Assembly: GCF_003130075.1 (NCBI RefSeq)
Contig: NZ_NRCW01000002.1
Location: forward strand, 62,001 to 126,000
Source: Aggregatibacter segnis
GTDB taxonomy: Bacteria > Pseudomonadota > Gammaproteobacteria > Enterobacterales > Pasteurellaceae
Direction: 5' to 3'
DNA: 64,000 nucleotides
Below, piece by piece: positions 28,556 through 37,631 of this stretch. Within the stretch, counting starts at the first letter, position 1. Each line of letters begins with the position of its first letter. Position numbers and translations under genes: made by a program. The notes under the pieces were generated by a model. It saw only the letters and a list, made by a program, of their open reading frames with translations. It searched no databases and was not told the origin of the DNA.

Positions 28556-29140
28556 TTAATTCCGTTTCAACAACCATTCCACCGACTGTGCTAATAACTG
28601 TGCCCCTTGCACCGTTAAAATAGACTCGGGGTGGAATTGGAAGCTGCAAATGGGCAAAGTGCGGTGGCGAATTGCCATGTTTATGCCATTATAAGAAGCG
28701 TTTGGGAGCAATTCATCGGGTAAATTAATTCCCATGAGGGAATGATAGCGCGCGACCGGCATCGGGTTGGTCAAACCTTTGAACATGGCTTCATTGTCGT
28801 GTGCAATTCTGGACACTTTGCCGTGCAAAATTTCACCTGTGTGAACGACTTTGCCGCCGAAGGCTTCGATTAACGCTTGATGCCCCAAGCAAATACCCAA
28901 CATCGGTACTTTGCCGATTAAGCGCTTAATTAACGGAATCATATTCCCCGCTTCATCCGGGGTGCCCGGCCCGGGGGAGAGGGCAAGAATCGTATCCGGC
29001 TGCGCCAAGGCATTTTTTTCTAAAATCGCTAAATCGCAATCGTTGCGGTAAATGTGAACCTGATGTCCCAACCCGCGAAATTGATCCACCAAATTGTAAG
29101 TAAAGGAATCAAAGTTATCTAAAAATAAAATGGTTGCCAT
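28556..29140 (-). CDS. trpG: Anthranilate synthase glutamine amidotransferase component
   Basis: Supplies ammonia from glutamine to TrpE. The start at 29140 (MATILFLDNFDSFTYNLVDQ) gives 194 residues, with AGGAG seven bases upstream. The 47-codon extension of the open frame overlaps trpE and is rejected. Catalytic residues lie in LGICLGHQALIEAFGG (Cys) and FQFHPES (His, Glu). SPGPGTPDEAG is the oxyanion-loop region. It begins ten bases after trpE and is not fused to trpD, unlike in E. coli. Confidence 0.97.
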   Translation of the reverse strand: MATILFLDNFDSFTYNLVDQFRGLGHQVHIYRNDCDLAILEKNALAQPDTILALSPGPGTPDEAGNMIPLIKRLIGKVPMLGICLGHQALIEAFGGKVVHTGEILHGKVSRIAHDNEAMFKGLTNPMPVARYHSLMGINLPDELLPNASYNGINMAIRHRTLPICSFQFHPESILTVQGAQLLAQSVEWLLKRN

Positions 29141-29150
29141 GATGTCACTC

Positions 29151-30698
29151 CTATTGATTCGCTTTCTTATTGGTTTGTACGATGGCGTTGATGACTGCAC
29201 GGGCTTTGTGACGGGTTTCATCGGCTTCCATTTGCAGGTCGGAATCCAACACCGTACCGCAACCGGCTTGCACATGGGCAATGCCGTTTTGCACGAAGGC
29301 GGAGCGAATCACGATACAGGTGTCAAAATTGCCATCAGATTGTAAATAGCCTACGGCACCGCCGTAACTGTGGCGTTTTTGTTGTTCAAACTGATAAATT
29401 AACTGCATGGCTTTGATTTTCGGTGCACCGGTTAGCGTCCCCATGTTCATACAAGCTTGATAAGCGTGTAACGCATCCAGTTCAGGGCGAAGTTTACCTA
29501 CAACGCGAGAAACAAGGTGCATAATGTGCGAATAGCGATCCACCTGCATTAAATCTTTCACATGGCGGGTTTTACTTTCGCACACACGAGCGATGTCGTT
29601 ACGCGCTAAATCCACCAACATCAAATGTTCCGCTTGTTCTTTATGATCCAAACGCAATTCCAGTTCTAAACGGGAATCTAATTCCGGATCGATATTGCCG
29701 TCAGCATCAAAACCGCGCGGACGGGAACCGGCAATCGGATAGATCTCCAACTGACGGGTAGTTTGCGAATATTTCAAGGCGCTTTCCGGTGAGGCGCCGA
29801 ACAAAGTGAAATCCTCGTCCTGAATAAAGAACATATACGGGCTTGGGTTGTTTTGTTTTAACTGACGATAAGTCGCCAACGTATTCGGGCATTCAAGGGA
29901 GAAACGACGGGACGGCACGATTTGGAACACGTCGCCACAATAAATATGTTGCTTCAGGCGCTCAATAATTTTCTTGAATTTATCATCATCTAAATTAATG
30001 GCAACCTCGGTAGAAGCCGATTTGAGGCTCAAGTGCGGTCGAATTTTCAAGAGTTTTTTGGCAATGTCTTGGGCGTTCTGCTGCAGTGTCGCCAACGCAT
30101 TTTGTGCAAAACAAAAGGTTTGTAATTCCGCTTGTTGCAATTGATGGTCGATCACCAGTAATTGTTCCGCTAAATAAAAGCAATAATCCGGGCAGGTAAT
30201 GCCATCATCTTGCAAGGAGATGTTTTCCATCGGAATAAAATTTGCCACCAAGTCATAGGCGAATAATCCGCCTAAAAAAATCGGCAACGGGCTTGCTTGA
30301 TAAAGTTCGGTGAAACAACGTAAACCGTCGAAAATGCCTGGTGCTAATAATTTGCTGTCTTCGTCTGCATTATTGTCGGCAGGTTTGAATGCTACTTGCA
30401 GTTCGGTGCTTGTTTGGGATGTTACGTTTACCTGTGCCGAAAGTTTTTGCGCAATTAACGGTAACACTGCGGCACCGTTGTCGGTCAACGCATGAAAAGT
30501 GACGGTTTGTCCCAAACAGGAAATTTTCATGGCCGCGTTAACGAGCAATAAACTTTTAAGACTGTTTTTGCTGGAAATTTCGGCAGATTCTAACAGTAGC
30601 GTATTCGGTTTGTTTTCACATAATGTGGCGAAAATGGCGGTAGGATCGCTGTGATAAGGTACGTTTTGCGTAAAAGTTTGAATAAAAGCGGAAGACAT
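29151..30698 (-). CDS. trpE: Anthranilate synthase component I
   Basis: Makes anthranilate from chorismate. The ATG at 30698 has AAGGA at suitable distance (about seven bases), whereas the ATG two codons earlier is too close, giving 515 residues. The feedback-site motif LLLESAEIS near residue 35 is typical of tryptophan-sensitive TrpE. Core motifs include YHCGDVFQIVPSRR-like IYCGDVFQIVPSRRF, IAGSRPRGFD, VDLARNDIARVC, GTLTGAPKIKAM and YGGAVGYL. First gene of trpE-G-tautomerase-D-CF. The leader is only about 25-30 bases, so there is no room for an attenuator. Confidence 0.97.
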   Translation of the reverse strand: MSSAFIQTFTQNVPYHSDPTAIFATLCENKPNTLLLESAEISSKNSLKSLLLVNAAMKISCLGQTVTFHALTDNGAAVLPLIAQKLSAQVNVTSQTSTELQVAFKPADNNADEDSKLLAPGIFDGLRCFTELYQASPLPIFLGGLFAYDLVANFIPMENISLQDDGITCPDYCFYLAEQLLVIDHQLQQAELQTFCFAQNALATLQQNAQDIAKKLLKIRPHLSLKSASTEVAINLDDDKFKKIIERLKQHIYCGDVFQIVPSRRFSLECPNTLATYRQLKQNNPSPYMFFIQDEDFTLFGASPESALKYSQTTRQLEIYPIAGSRPRGFDADGNIDPELDSRLELELRLDHKEQAEHLMLVDLARNDIARVCESKTRHVKDLMQVDRYSHIMHLVSRVVGKLRPELDALHAYQACMNMGTLTGAPKIKAMQLIYQFEQQKRHSYGGAVGYLQSDGNFDTCIVIRSAFVQNGIAHVQAGCGTVLDSDLQMEADETRHKARAVINAIVQTNKKANQ

Positions 30699-30728
30699 TC
30701 TCATTTCCTTAAAACATAAAATAAAGTT

Positions 30729-30762
30729 GCACTATTAAACTAGTACAGGTGTTTAAAGTCAA
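30729..30762 (-). promoter_or_regulatory. trpE promoter with overlapping TrpR operator
   Basis: On the minus strand TTGACT (30757-30762), exactly 17 bases, then TTTAAT (30734-30739). A trp-operator-like sequence with the GTACTAGTT core (30729-30746) covers the -10 region, as in E. coli. The start would be near 30727. Confidence 0.75.
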
Positions 30763-30813
30763 GGGGAAATAAAAATTTTTATTTAAGAATAGTGATAACA
30801 AGGGGAGAGAAAA

Positions 30814-30837
30814 GTAGAGCGGGCTGCACCCGCCTAC
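30814..30837 (-). terminator. Terminator of kdsDC
   Basis: Stem GTAG(A)GCGGG/CCCGCCTAC with a CTGCA loop and one bulge, followed by CTTTTCTC on the minus strand. It is downstream of kdsC and upstream of the trpE promoter. Confidence 0.6.
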
Positions 30838-30876
30838 TGTATGACTTAAAAAGTGCGGTCGTTTCTCACGGCGTTT

Positions 30877-31431
30877 TTACTGCGCCATCTTTTTCGCCGT
30901 CGTCAAAAATCCTTGAGCTGAATTGTAAATTTCGGCTTTGCCTTGGGCGTTTAGAATCATATCGGACATTTCACGGAAGGCGCCTTTGCCACCGCCTAAC
31001 CCTAGGGTGTAATCGGCACAGTTTTTGACATATTCCGGCGCGTCGGCAACCGCGAAGGAAAGACCACAAACAGCGAAAGCGGGGAGATCAACGCTGTCAT
31101 CACCAATGTAAGCCGTTTGTTCGGGTGCAACACCGGCTTGGCGGCATAATTCAAAACAGACGCTTTCTTTTTCCAGCTTGCCTAAAAAAGCGAGTTTAAT
31201 GCCTAAATCGGCAATGCGTTTGCGCAAAATGGCCGAATCACGCCCCGATAACACAGCGACCTGAATGCCGGCTTCCATCAACATCCGAATACCTAAACCA
31301 TCGCGCACATGAAAACTTTTGAGCGCTTCGCCGTTAGCATCGTAGTGCAGTAAACCGTCTGTCAATACGCCATCTACATCGGTGATAACGAATTTCACCT
31401 GTTTTAATTTTTCTTGTAATTCTGTTGTCAT
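30877..31431 (-). CDS. kdsC: KDO-8-phosphate phosphatase
   Basis: HAD-superfamily enzyme that releases KDO from KDO 8-phosphate for lipooligosaccharide inner core. The 184 residues are the tetrameric, capless type. The nucleophile motif FVITDVDGVLTDG is near residue 15, HAD motif II in VAVLSGRDS, and motif IV in YIGDDSVDLPAF. Translationally coupled to kdsD by a one-base overlap, so both enzymes of KDO supply are co-expressed. Confidence 0.95.
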   Translation of the reverse strand: MTTELQEKLKQVKFVITDVDGVLTDGLLHYDANGEALKSFHVRDGLGIRMLMEAGIQVAVLSGRDSAILRKRIADLGIKLAFLGKLEKESVCFELCRQAGVAPEQTAYIGDDSVDLPAFAVCGLSFAVADAPEYVKNCADYTLGLGGGKGAFREMSDMILNAQGKAEIYNSAQGFLTTAKKMAQ

Positions 31432-32366
31432 TAGCTTGAGAACTCCACTAAACCAACCACATTTTGTGCATCATCCACCACAACCAAAGAGTGAATTTTA
31501 TGTGCTTTCATATAATTTTCCGCTTCGGATAAATAGGTATCTTGATGAATGGTTTTCGGATGAGAGGTCATCAATTCCTGTGCGGTTTTGCTAAGCGTAT
31601 TGGCACCGTTGGCCGTTAATGCACGGCGAATGTCGCCATCGGTGATGATGCCCCGTAATTGCTGTTGCTCCATCACCAATGCTACGCCCATACGACCTTC
31701 ATTCATGATGGTTAAGCAATCGGTGAAGGAGGTTGCTAAGGCGGCAATCGGTAAACGGGTTTGCATTTGATCTTTCACGCGACATAACAAACGGCGACCT
31801 AAGCTGCCGCCCGGATGGAATTTCGCAAAATCTTCCGGTTGGAAATCACGCGCGCGCATTAAACAAACTGCCAACGCATCGCCCAATGCCATAGTCACAA
31901 CCACGGAAGTGGTCGGGGCAAGGTTATTCGGACAGACTTCCCGTTCTACGCTAATGTCCAACACATAATCCGCATGGCGCGCTAAAGTAGAATTTTTATT
32001 GGAAGTGAGCGCAATGATTTTGTTGCCGAAGTTTTTTAGGCTTGGAATGAGTTTGTTGACATCATCAGTTTCGCCGCTGTAGGAAATGAGCATCACCACA
32101 TCAATGGGTTTCAGCATACCTAAATCGCCGTGAAAGGCTTCCGTAGGATGCAGGAAAAAACTCGGTGTGCCGGTGGAGGCAAAGGTGGCAACCATTTTTT
32201 TGCCCACTAAACCGGATTTGCCGATACCACCGATCACTAAGCGTCCTTTGCAATTTAAAATTAAATCAACAACGTCAGTGAAGGTGTCGTCTAATTTTTC
32301 GCTGAGTTGCCCGAGGGCTTTTTCTTCAACGCCCAGGGTTTCCCGAGCAATTTGTAAATAATCCAT
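31431..32366 (-). CDS. kdsD: D-arabinose 5-phosphate isomerase
   Basis: Converts ribulose 5-phosphate to arabinose 5-phosphate, the first step to KDO. The start at 32366 (MDYLQIARETLGVEEKALGQL) gives 311 residues, with AAGGA six bases upstream. An N-terminal SIS sugar-isomerase domain (about residues 30-170: GIGKSGLVGKKMVATFASTG, ISYSGETDDV) is followed by two CBS domains in the C-terminal third (about 195-311). Coupled to kdsC. Confidence 0.95.
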   Translation of the reverse strand: MDYLQIARETLGVEEKALGQLSEKLDDTFTDVVDLILNCKGRLVIGGIGKSGLVGKKMVATFASTGTPSFFLHPTEAFHGDLGMLKPIDVVMLISYSGETDDVNKLIPSLKNFGNKIIALTSNKNSTLARHADYVLDISVEREVCPNNLAPTTSVVVTMALGDALAVCLMRARDFQPEDFAKFHPGGSLGRRLLCRVKDQMQTRLPIAALATSFTDCLTIMNEGRMGVALVMEQQQLRGIITDGDIRRALTANGANTLSKTAQELMTSHPKTIHQDTYLSEAENYMKAHKIHSLVVVDDAQNVVGLVEFSS

Positions 32367-32447
32367 TGGGATTCCTTTTGTCGGAAAGGGAAAAAGTGCG
32401 GTCACTTTTTCATGTATTTTAAATGGCGCTCATTCTAGCTTAACTTT

Positions 32448-32885
32448 CTACTTAACACTATATTTCTTATAAGCCGTATTTTTCACATCTTTATTCATAC
32501 GAATCATAGCGTTAGCATATAACCCAAGCGCCATATTCACAGAATCTATTAAATCGGGATGCAGATGGCTGGCGACCCTGTCCAGATTTTTTTGAATATC
32601 TAAATGTGGGTTGAGTTTGAGCGCTAAGGTGTAAGAACGAAAAGCACGGTAATAATCTTTTTGGTATTCACAAATTTCGCCCTTTAATTTAAGCGCTTCA
32701 CTGATTTTGGTGAGTGCATGCAGATGACGTTGATGGCTATAAATATAGCTATCCAGCTCGCATTCAAAGGCATGGAAAATACGCTGAAAAATCACCTGCT
32801 CGCCGCGGCGGTAGATGACTTCGGTTTGTTGCGTCCGGTAACAAGCGGTGACCGTTAAGGTCGGTGTAAGCGGATCGGTCGGCAT
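32448..32885 (-). CDS. Hypothetical protein with a TPR-like helical segment
   Basis: I do not recognise the family. From the ATG at 32885 the protein has 145 residues. A longer frame would need a TTG at 32951 abutting its Shine-Dalgarno, so the ATG is preferred, though its AGGA is 11 bases away. A beta-rich N-terminus (TPTLTVTACYRTQQTEVIYRR) is followed by a helical middle with one TPR-like unit (YQKDYYRAFRSYTLALKLNP). No signal peptide or membrane segment is visible. It lies alone between kdsD and the TetR gene, on the same strand. Confidence 0.6.
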   Translation of the reverse strand: MPTDPLTPTLTVTACYRTQQTEVIYRRGEQVIFQRIFHAFECELDSYIYSHQRHLHALTKISEALKLKGEICEYQKDYYRAFRSYTLALKLNPHLDIQKNLDRVASHLHPDLIDSVNMALGLYANAMIRMNKDVKNTAYKKYSVK

Positions 32886-33024
32886 AAACTGAACATTCCT
32901 CAAATTGGAAATGACAGGGTAGGTTATACGCCTTTGTGCGGCATAATTCAATTCCTGTGTAGAAAAAGTGCGGTGGGTTTTCGGCGTGTTTTAAAAATGC
33001 CGGAAAAATCCACCACACTTTTTA

Positions 33025-33603
33025 TTATTTCGTTCGCTGCGCCAAACCATAGGCGAACAGGCTTAATACGTCGCGGAAAAGCTGCGGTTCGTTGTTGCGG
33101 TAATGCTCAATCACGGCGGGATCTTTGACGATTTCGTCGATTTTGCGGATAAAAAGATCAATGAGCAGAATCGGCAGCTGAGGCTGAATCAGCTGTTTTT
33201 CTTGTAATTGACGAAAAAAATCGTGCATGAATTGGTGTTTTTCCCGTTCCATTGCGGCAAAAAAACGACTCAGTTCTTCGTCTTTGTGCTGCTGTAAATC
33301 GATCAGCATCGGCGCGGAATATATGGTTTGCATCGCCTGTTTTTGCAAGGTGAAAATATGCCGCATGATTTGTTCGATCGAATTTTCTGTCAGCAACGCC
33401 TCGAAACCGGCTTTCATGTCATTTTTTTGTTCAAGAAAGAGCTGTTGCAGCAGCTGTTTTTTATTCGGAAAGTATTTATAGAATGTGACGCGGCTGATAT
33501 TCGCCTGCCGGCAAATGTCTTCCACCGAAGTGCGTAGCCAGCCGTATTGGGAAAATAAAGTGAGGGCGGCGTGTTTTATCTGATCTTCTTTTTTCATTGT
33601 CAT
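33025..33603 (-). CDS. TetR-family regulator of the siderophore-uptake cassette
   Basis: A 192-residue repressor type. N-terminal helix-turn-helix at about residues 8-50, with ALTLFSQYGWLRTSVEDIC and RVTFYKYFPNKKQLLQ, the standard TetR signature. The C-terminal helical ligand domain is not recognisable, so the inducer is unknown. It is divergent from the TonB receptor gene with 166 bases between, which suggests it controls the receptor and transporter genes to its right. Confidence 0.85.
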   Translation of the reverse strand: MTMKKEDQIKHAALTLFSQYGWLRTSVEDICRQANISRVTFYKYFPNKKQLLQQLFLEQKNDMKAGFEALLTENSIEQIMRHIFTLQKQAMQTIYSAPMLIDLQQHKDEELSRFFAAMEREKHQFMHDFFRQLQEKQLIQPQLPILLIDLFIRKIDEIVKDPAVIEHYRNNEPQLFRDVLSLFAYGLAQRTK

Positions 33604-33667
33604 TTCCGGAAACGCGTAATGCGCTAACGATAGTGAAAAATCGGCGAGCGGTCAAATCGGTAGCGCT

Positions 33668-33690
33668 GATAATAAGATAAATTCTCATTT
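33668..33690. promoter_or_regulatory. Candidate Fur box in the tetR-receptor intergenic region
   Basis: GATAATAAGATAAATTCTCATT resembles overlapping Fur hexamers (GATAAT units against an ATTCTCATT half). Iron control would fit a siderophore receptor. Candidate only. Confidence 0.4.
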
Positions 33691-33769
33691 ACTTTATTAC
33701 GATTATCAATATAATTAACAAAATTCATATTTTTAACGTAAAAATGTAAACTTAAGTGCGGAGGAAAAA

Positions 33770-35797
33770 ATGCAGCGTTTAACCAAACAGCAGGTTTTAC
33801 TTGCGGGAAGTTATTTGATGTTCAGCCAGTTGGGCGGAGCGGAAGAAGCGAAAACGGCACGGCCGGACCAATTAGACGAAATCGTGGTGGTCGGTGAAAA
33901 ATCCGAACGTTCGCAAGCCGTGACTGGTTCGAGCCTGTCAGTTTATACGGAGAAAGATTTCAAACGCCGTGCGGATTGGATTTCCACCACCGCATTGTTG
34001 CAAAACAGCGCGAATATTTTAGATACCGGATTGGGCAACGAATTGCCGACCGTGCGCGGTATCGACGGCGCAGGACCGGCGGTCGGCGCGGTGGCGTTTT
34101 TCGCCGGTTCACGTCCGCGCCTGAATTTATCTGTTGATGGGCGTTCGGCGACCTATAACGAACTGGCGTTTGGAACAAAATCACTGTGGGATATGAAACA
34201 GGTGGAAATTTACCGCGGTGCGCAGAGTTATGCGCAAGGACGTAATGCTGTTGCCGGCTCGGTGGTGATGATCTCCAACGATCCGAGCGATGAATTTGAA
34301 GGCGCAACCAAATTCAGTTTCGGTAATCAGAATTACCGCCAATTTGCCGCCATGTTGTCCGGACCGTTGGTTAAAGACGAACTCAGCTTCCGTTTAAGTG
34401 CGGAACGGCAGAGCCGCACCAGTTTCGTTGATTTGCAATCGTATCAACCGGTCGGTGATCCGCGTCGTTTTGAAACGCTAACGGCGCGTGCCAAATTATT
34501 ATGGACACCGTCCGCCTTGCCCGATTTTTACAGCCGTTTGACTTATCATTACATCGATGCCAAAGCGCCGCAAAATGAAGTGATTCCGCAAGGTGTACGC
34601 TATGCTTACGAAAAACCGGTGTTTAAAACCGGTTCCAAAAGCGGCATTTGGGACATCGGCTGGCAGATTTCGGATCAATGGAAGTGGGAAAACCAGTTGA
34701 TTTACAGCAAATACACCAATGACCGTCGTTCCTTGCCGGTGAATTTACGCGGCAATCCGGCGGCGCTGGACGGCAAAGAAATTCAGTGGGAACCGAAAAT
34801 CAGCTTTAAATCCGCCGATCAGAAAACCGGTGCGTTGCTCGGTTTATATTATTTCCGTTCCAAACAACACGAATGGGTAGATATGAATGCCCGCTTGGGC
34901 GGGCGCAACCGCTTTAACGACAAAACCGAAACCAAGGCGTTGTTCGGTGAAATCCGCGTTACGCCGTTGGAAAATATGGAAGTGACCTTTGCCGCGCGTT
35001 ATGAACAGGAACGTCATCAACGCCACGGCGGCAGTTCGGTGTTGCGCATTCAGCGGGATAAAACAGATCGCGTGTTGCTGCCGAAACTGGACATCGCGTT
35101 CAATTTGGACGCGCAGCAGCGGATCGGTTTCAGAACGGCGCGCGGTTATAATCCGGGCGGTGCCGGCGTGACCTTTTTAGCGCCATATGCCAGCTATGAA
35201 TACAATCCGGAATACGTCTGGAATTACGAGCTTTATCACCGCTGGAGCAACGCGGCGCGCACGTTGGAATTGAATAGCAATCTTTTTTATAACGATTACA
35301 AAGATATGCAGCTCGCCTATGCCAACGGGCTGATCGGCAATGCGGAAAAGGCGCGTACTTACGGCGCGGAATTTAATTTGAATTGGAAGGCGAGCGAACA
35401 ATGGAACGTTTATGCGGCGTTGGGTTTGCTGAAAACCAAAATAAAAAAATATTCTGCGCACCGCGATTATGAAAACAAAGAATTAAGCCGTGCGCCGAAT
35501 TACACCCTCAGCGTCGGTTCCAATTACCGCTTTAGCAACGGTTGGGAAATCGGCGCGGACGCTCGTTTTACCGACGGTTATTATTCCAATTATGCCAATA
35601 ACGCGACGGGCAAAATTTCCGCCTACGCGCAGACCAACGCGTATTTGGCGTATAACTTCAAACAAGGGCGCGTGACCTTGTTTGTGGATAATCTGTTTAA
35701 CGACCGCTCCGCCATTTCCGTGCCGTCCACTGTGCGCGGCGAAGCGGCGTTGTTACAACCGCGCTTATTCGGCATTTCCACCGAATTGCGTTTCTAA
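33770..35797 (+). CDS. TonB-dependent siderophore-type receptor
   Basis: Outer-membrane receptor of 675 residues: hydrophobic N-terminal leader, TonB-box-like DEIVVVGEKS (about residues 36-45), plug domain (about 50-165; TVRGIDGAG, NLSVDGRSATYNE, QVEIYRGAQSYAQGRNAVAGSVVMIS). The 22-strand-type barrel ends in a C-terminal Phe (ISTELRF). Plug motifs fit siderophore receptors rather than haem receptors. GGAGG five bases upstream sets the start and is embedded in an imperfect uptake signal. GC is high for the window (39 of 60 bases at 34021-34080). First gene of receptor-ABC-ABC-MFS. The ligand is not known. Confidence 0.88.
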   Translation: MQRLTKQQVLLAGSYLMFSQLGGAEEAKTARPDQLDEIVVVGEKSERSQAVTGSSLSVYTEKDFKRRADWISTTALLQNSANILDTGLGNELPTVRGIDGAGPAVGAVAFFAGSRPRLNLSVDGRSATYNELAFGTKSLWDMKQVEIYRGAQSYAQGRNAVAGSVVMISNDPSDEFEGATKFSFGNQNYRQFAAMLSGPLVKDELSFRLSAERQSRTSFVDLQSYQPVGDPRRFETLTARAKLLWTPSALPDFYSRLTYHYIDAKAPQNEVIPQGVRYAYEKPVFKTGSKSGIWDIGWQISDQWKWENQLIYSKYTNDRRSLPVNLRGNPAALDGKEIQWEPKISFKSADQKTGALLGLYYFRSKQHEWVDMNARLGGRNRFNDKTETKALFGEIRVTPLENMEVTFAARYEQERHQRHGGSSVLRIQRDKTDRVLLPKLDIAFNLDAQQRIGFRTARGYNPGGAGVTFLAPYASYEYNPEYVWNYELYHRWSNAARTLELNSNLFYNDYKDMQLAYANGLIGNAEKARTYGAEFNLNWKASEQWNVYAALGLLKTKIKKYSAHRDYENKELSRAPNYTLSVGSNYRFSNGWEIGADARFTDGYYSNYANNATGKISAYAQTNAYLAYNFKQGRVTLFVDNLFNDRSAISVPSTVRGEAALLQPRLFGISTELRF

Positions 35798-35804
35798 GCC
35801 GAAA

Positions 35805-35845
35805 AAGTGCGGTTAAAAAAATTTTTATTTTTCTTACCGCACTTT
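35805..35845. terminator. Inverted uptake-signal pair between receptor and ABC genes
   Basis: aagtgcggt (35805-35813) and accgcactt (35836-35844) can pair across an A/T loop and are followed by T-rich sequence and a third degenerate copy (actgcactt). A partial terminator could lower expression of the transporter relative to the receptor. Confidence 0.55.
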
Positions 35846-35882
35846 ATTTTTTCTTACTGCACTTTATTTTTAAGGAAAAACG

Positions 35883-37631
35883 ATGTCTTCAGTGCATACG
35901 GAAATTTGCCGTCCAGTCGCCAAGCAGTTACGCCTTTCCATGTTTTTGGCAAGTTTGGCGCAATTGATCAAGCTGACTATCTGGCTGTTGATGATTTACC
36001 TGATTGATGTTGCCCGCAATTATGCGCAGGCGTCGCAAAGTGCGGTGCTTTTCGGCGGCGTTTTTGCGTTGTTCGCGCTCACCGTGTTGTATTACACCTT
36101 TAAAATCAAGGCGCACGATCAATCCCATTATGCCGCGTTCCGCTTGGAACAAATTTTGCGCCGCCGGTTATCACACAAAATCAGCCGCTTGCCGTTGGGC
36201 GAGGTGCAAAATATCGGTTCCGGCGCATTAACCAAAGTACTGCTGGATGACGTGCACGAATTGCATACTTTTGTTGCTGACGCGCCGCCGTTAAAAGCGG
36301 AAGCGTTCAGTACGCCGGTTTTGGTGTTAATCGCGTTATTTTGGCTTGATTGGCGTTTTGCCAGCGTGGTGCTGATTTTTGTGTTGGTGATATTGGGTGT
36401 GCTGCAAATTTTATTTCGGCGCGGCAAATTATTCCGCCGTCAATACGGACAGGCGTTGGCGCAAATTAATAACGCGATTATCGAATATGTGCAGGGCATG
36501 AGTACCGTGCGCGCGTTTGACGCAGGGCAGCGTTCGTTCGGACGTTTTCAGTGCGCGTTGGCGGATTTTCGGCAAATCATGCGCGATTGGTTGGCGCGCG
36601 TCGGTTTTTCCACCCGCTTAGCGCGTGCCTTATTCACGCCGATGCCGATGATGTTGTTTTTATTGTTAATCGGAACTTATTGGCAGGCGCAAAACCAACT
36701 TTCCACGTTTACCCTGTTTGCTTTTTTATTGCTGGCGGCGGGCTTGATTGAAACCATGCACCCGTATATGGGCTTGTTTCATTTATTGGAAAAATCCCGT
36801 GCGGCGATTGAACGAATTAATGAAATCGAGGCACTCAACTCTTTGCCGCTGACGCAATCGCCGCAATTTCCGCAAACATTTGATATTCGTTTTGAGCAAG
36901 TTTCTTTTCGCTATGCAAAACAGCAACAACCTGCACTCACGGACGTGGATTTGTTTGTGCCAGCAGGCAGTTTTACGGTAGTGGTCGGACAATCAGGCTC
37001 GGGCAAAACCAGTTTGCTCAATCTGTTGCTGCGGTTTTGGGACGTGGAGCGAGGCAATATCAAAATCGGTGGGGTGGATATTCGGGACATTGAGCCGAAC
37101 TGGTTGTTACAACAATGTTCTGTGGTGTTTCAGGATAATTATCTATTTTCTGGCACGATTGCCGAAAATATTGCTTTTGGCATTCAAGATGCCGACGAGG
37201 CACAAATTATTACCGCAGCCCGCCAAGCCTATATTCACGATTTTATTATGAGCTTGCCGCAAGGTTATCAAACCGAAGTCGGCGAGCGTGGACAGCTGTT
37301 GTCTGGCGGACAAAAACAACGTTTAACCATTGCCCGTGCATTTTTACAAAATCGACCGATTTTGTTGCTAGACGAACCCACCGCGTTTTCCGATGCAGAA
37401 AATGAAGCCAACTTATTACAGGCGTTTAATGTGCTAATGCAACACAAAACCGTGCTGATGATCGCGCACCGTTTATCCGTTGCACCGCGCGCAGATCAAG
37501 TCATCTATATGCAACAGGGCAAAATTATCGCGCAAGGAAAACATAGCCTATTACTACGCGAATCCGAATCCTACCGACAATTATGGGAAAACTATCAACA
37601 AACGCAGCAATGGACGTTGGAGAATCATTGA
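35883..37631 (+). CDS. Fused ABC half-transporter 1 (YbtP/IrtA-like)
   Basis: A 582-residue protein with an exporter-fold six-helix membrane domain (about residues 20-310) fused to an ATPase domain (about 340-582). The ATPase has Walker A GQSGSGKT near residue 369, Q-loop VVFQDNYLF, signature LLSGGQKQRL, Walker B ILLLDEPT and H-loop IAHRLS. The D-loop reads AFSD instead of the usual SALD. Exporter-fold pairs such as YbtPQ and IrtAB import iron-siderophores in other bacteria. Next to a TonB receptor and an RhtX/FptX-like protein this is the likely role. AGGA lies six bases before the ATG. It overlaps the next gene by one base (TGATG). Confidence 0.82.
   Translation: MSSVHTEICRPVAKQLRLSMFLASLAQLIKLTIWLLMIYLIDVARNYAQASQSAVLFGGVFALFALTVLYYTFKIKAHDQSHYAAFRLEQILRRRLSHKISRLPLGEVQNIGSGALTKVLLDDVHELHTFVADAPPLKAEAFSTPVLVLIALFWLDWRFASVVLIFVLVILGVLQILFRRGKLFRRQYGQALAQINNAIIEYVQGMSTVRAFDAGQRSFGRFQCALADFRQIMRDWLARVGFSTRLARALFTPMPMMLFLLLIGTYWQAQNQLSTFTLFAFLLLAAGLIETMHPYMGLFHLLEKSRAAIERINEIEALNSLPLTQSPQFPQTFDIRFEQVSFRYAKQQQPALTDVDLFVPAGSFTVVVGQSGSGKTSLLNLLLRFWDVERGNIKIGGVDIRDIEPNWLLQQCSVVFQDNYLFSGTIAENIAFGIQDADEAQIITAARQAYIHDFIMSLPQGYQTEVGERGQLLSGGQKQRLTIARAFLQNRPILLLDEPTAFSDAENEANLLQAFNVLMQHKTVLMIAHRLSVAPRADQVIYMQQGKIIAQGKHSLLLRESESYRQLWENYQQTQQWTLENH

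Noticed and set aside
29141-29281. N-terminal extension of trpG from the longest open frame
   Set aside because: It overlaps the trpE 3' end, lacks family similarity, and a strong AGGAG precedes the start at 29140.
33476-33688. Minus-strand 70-residue open frame overlapping tetR
   Set aside because: It is a frame-shifted shadow of the TetR coding sequence and its divergent promoter region.
34390-34405. aagtgcgga in the TonB receptor gene as an uptake signal
   Set aside because: It differs from the AAGTGCGGT core in the last base, and single mismatches strongly weaken uptake signals.
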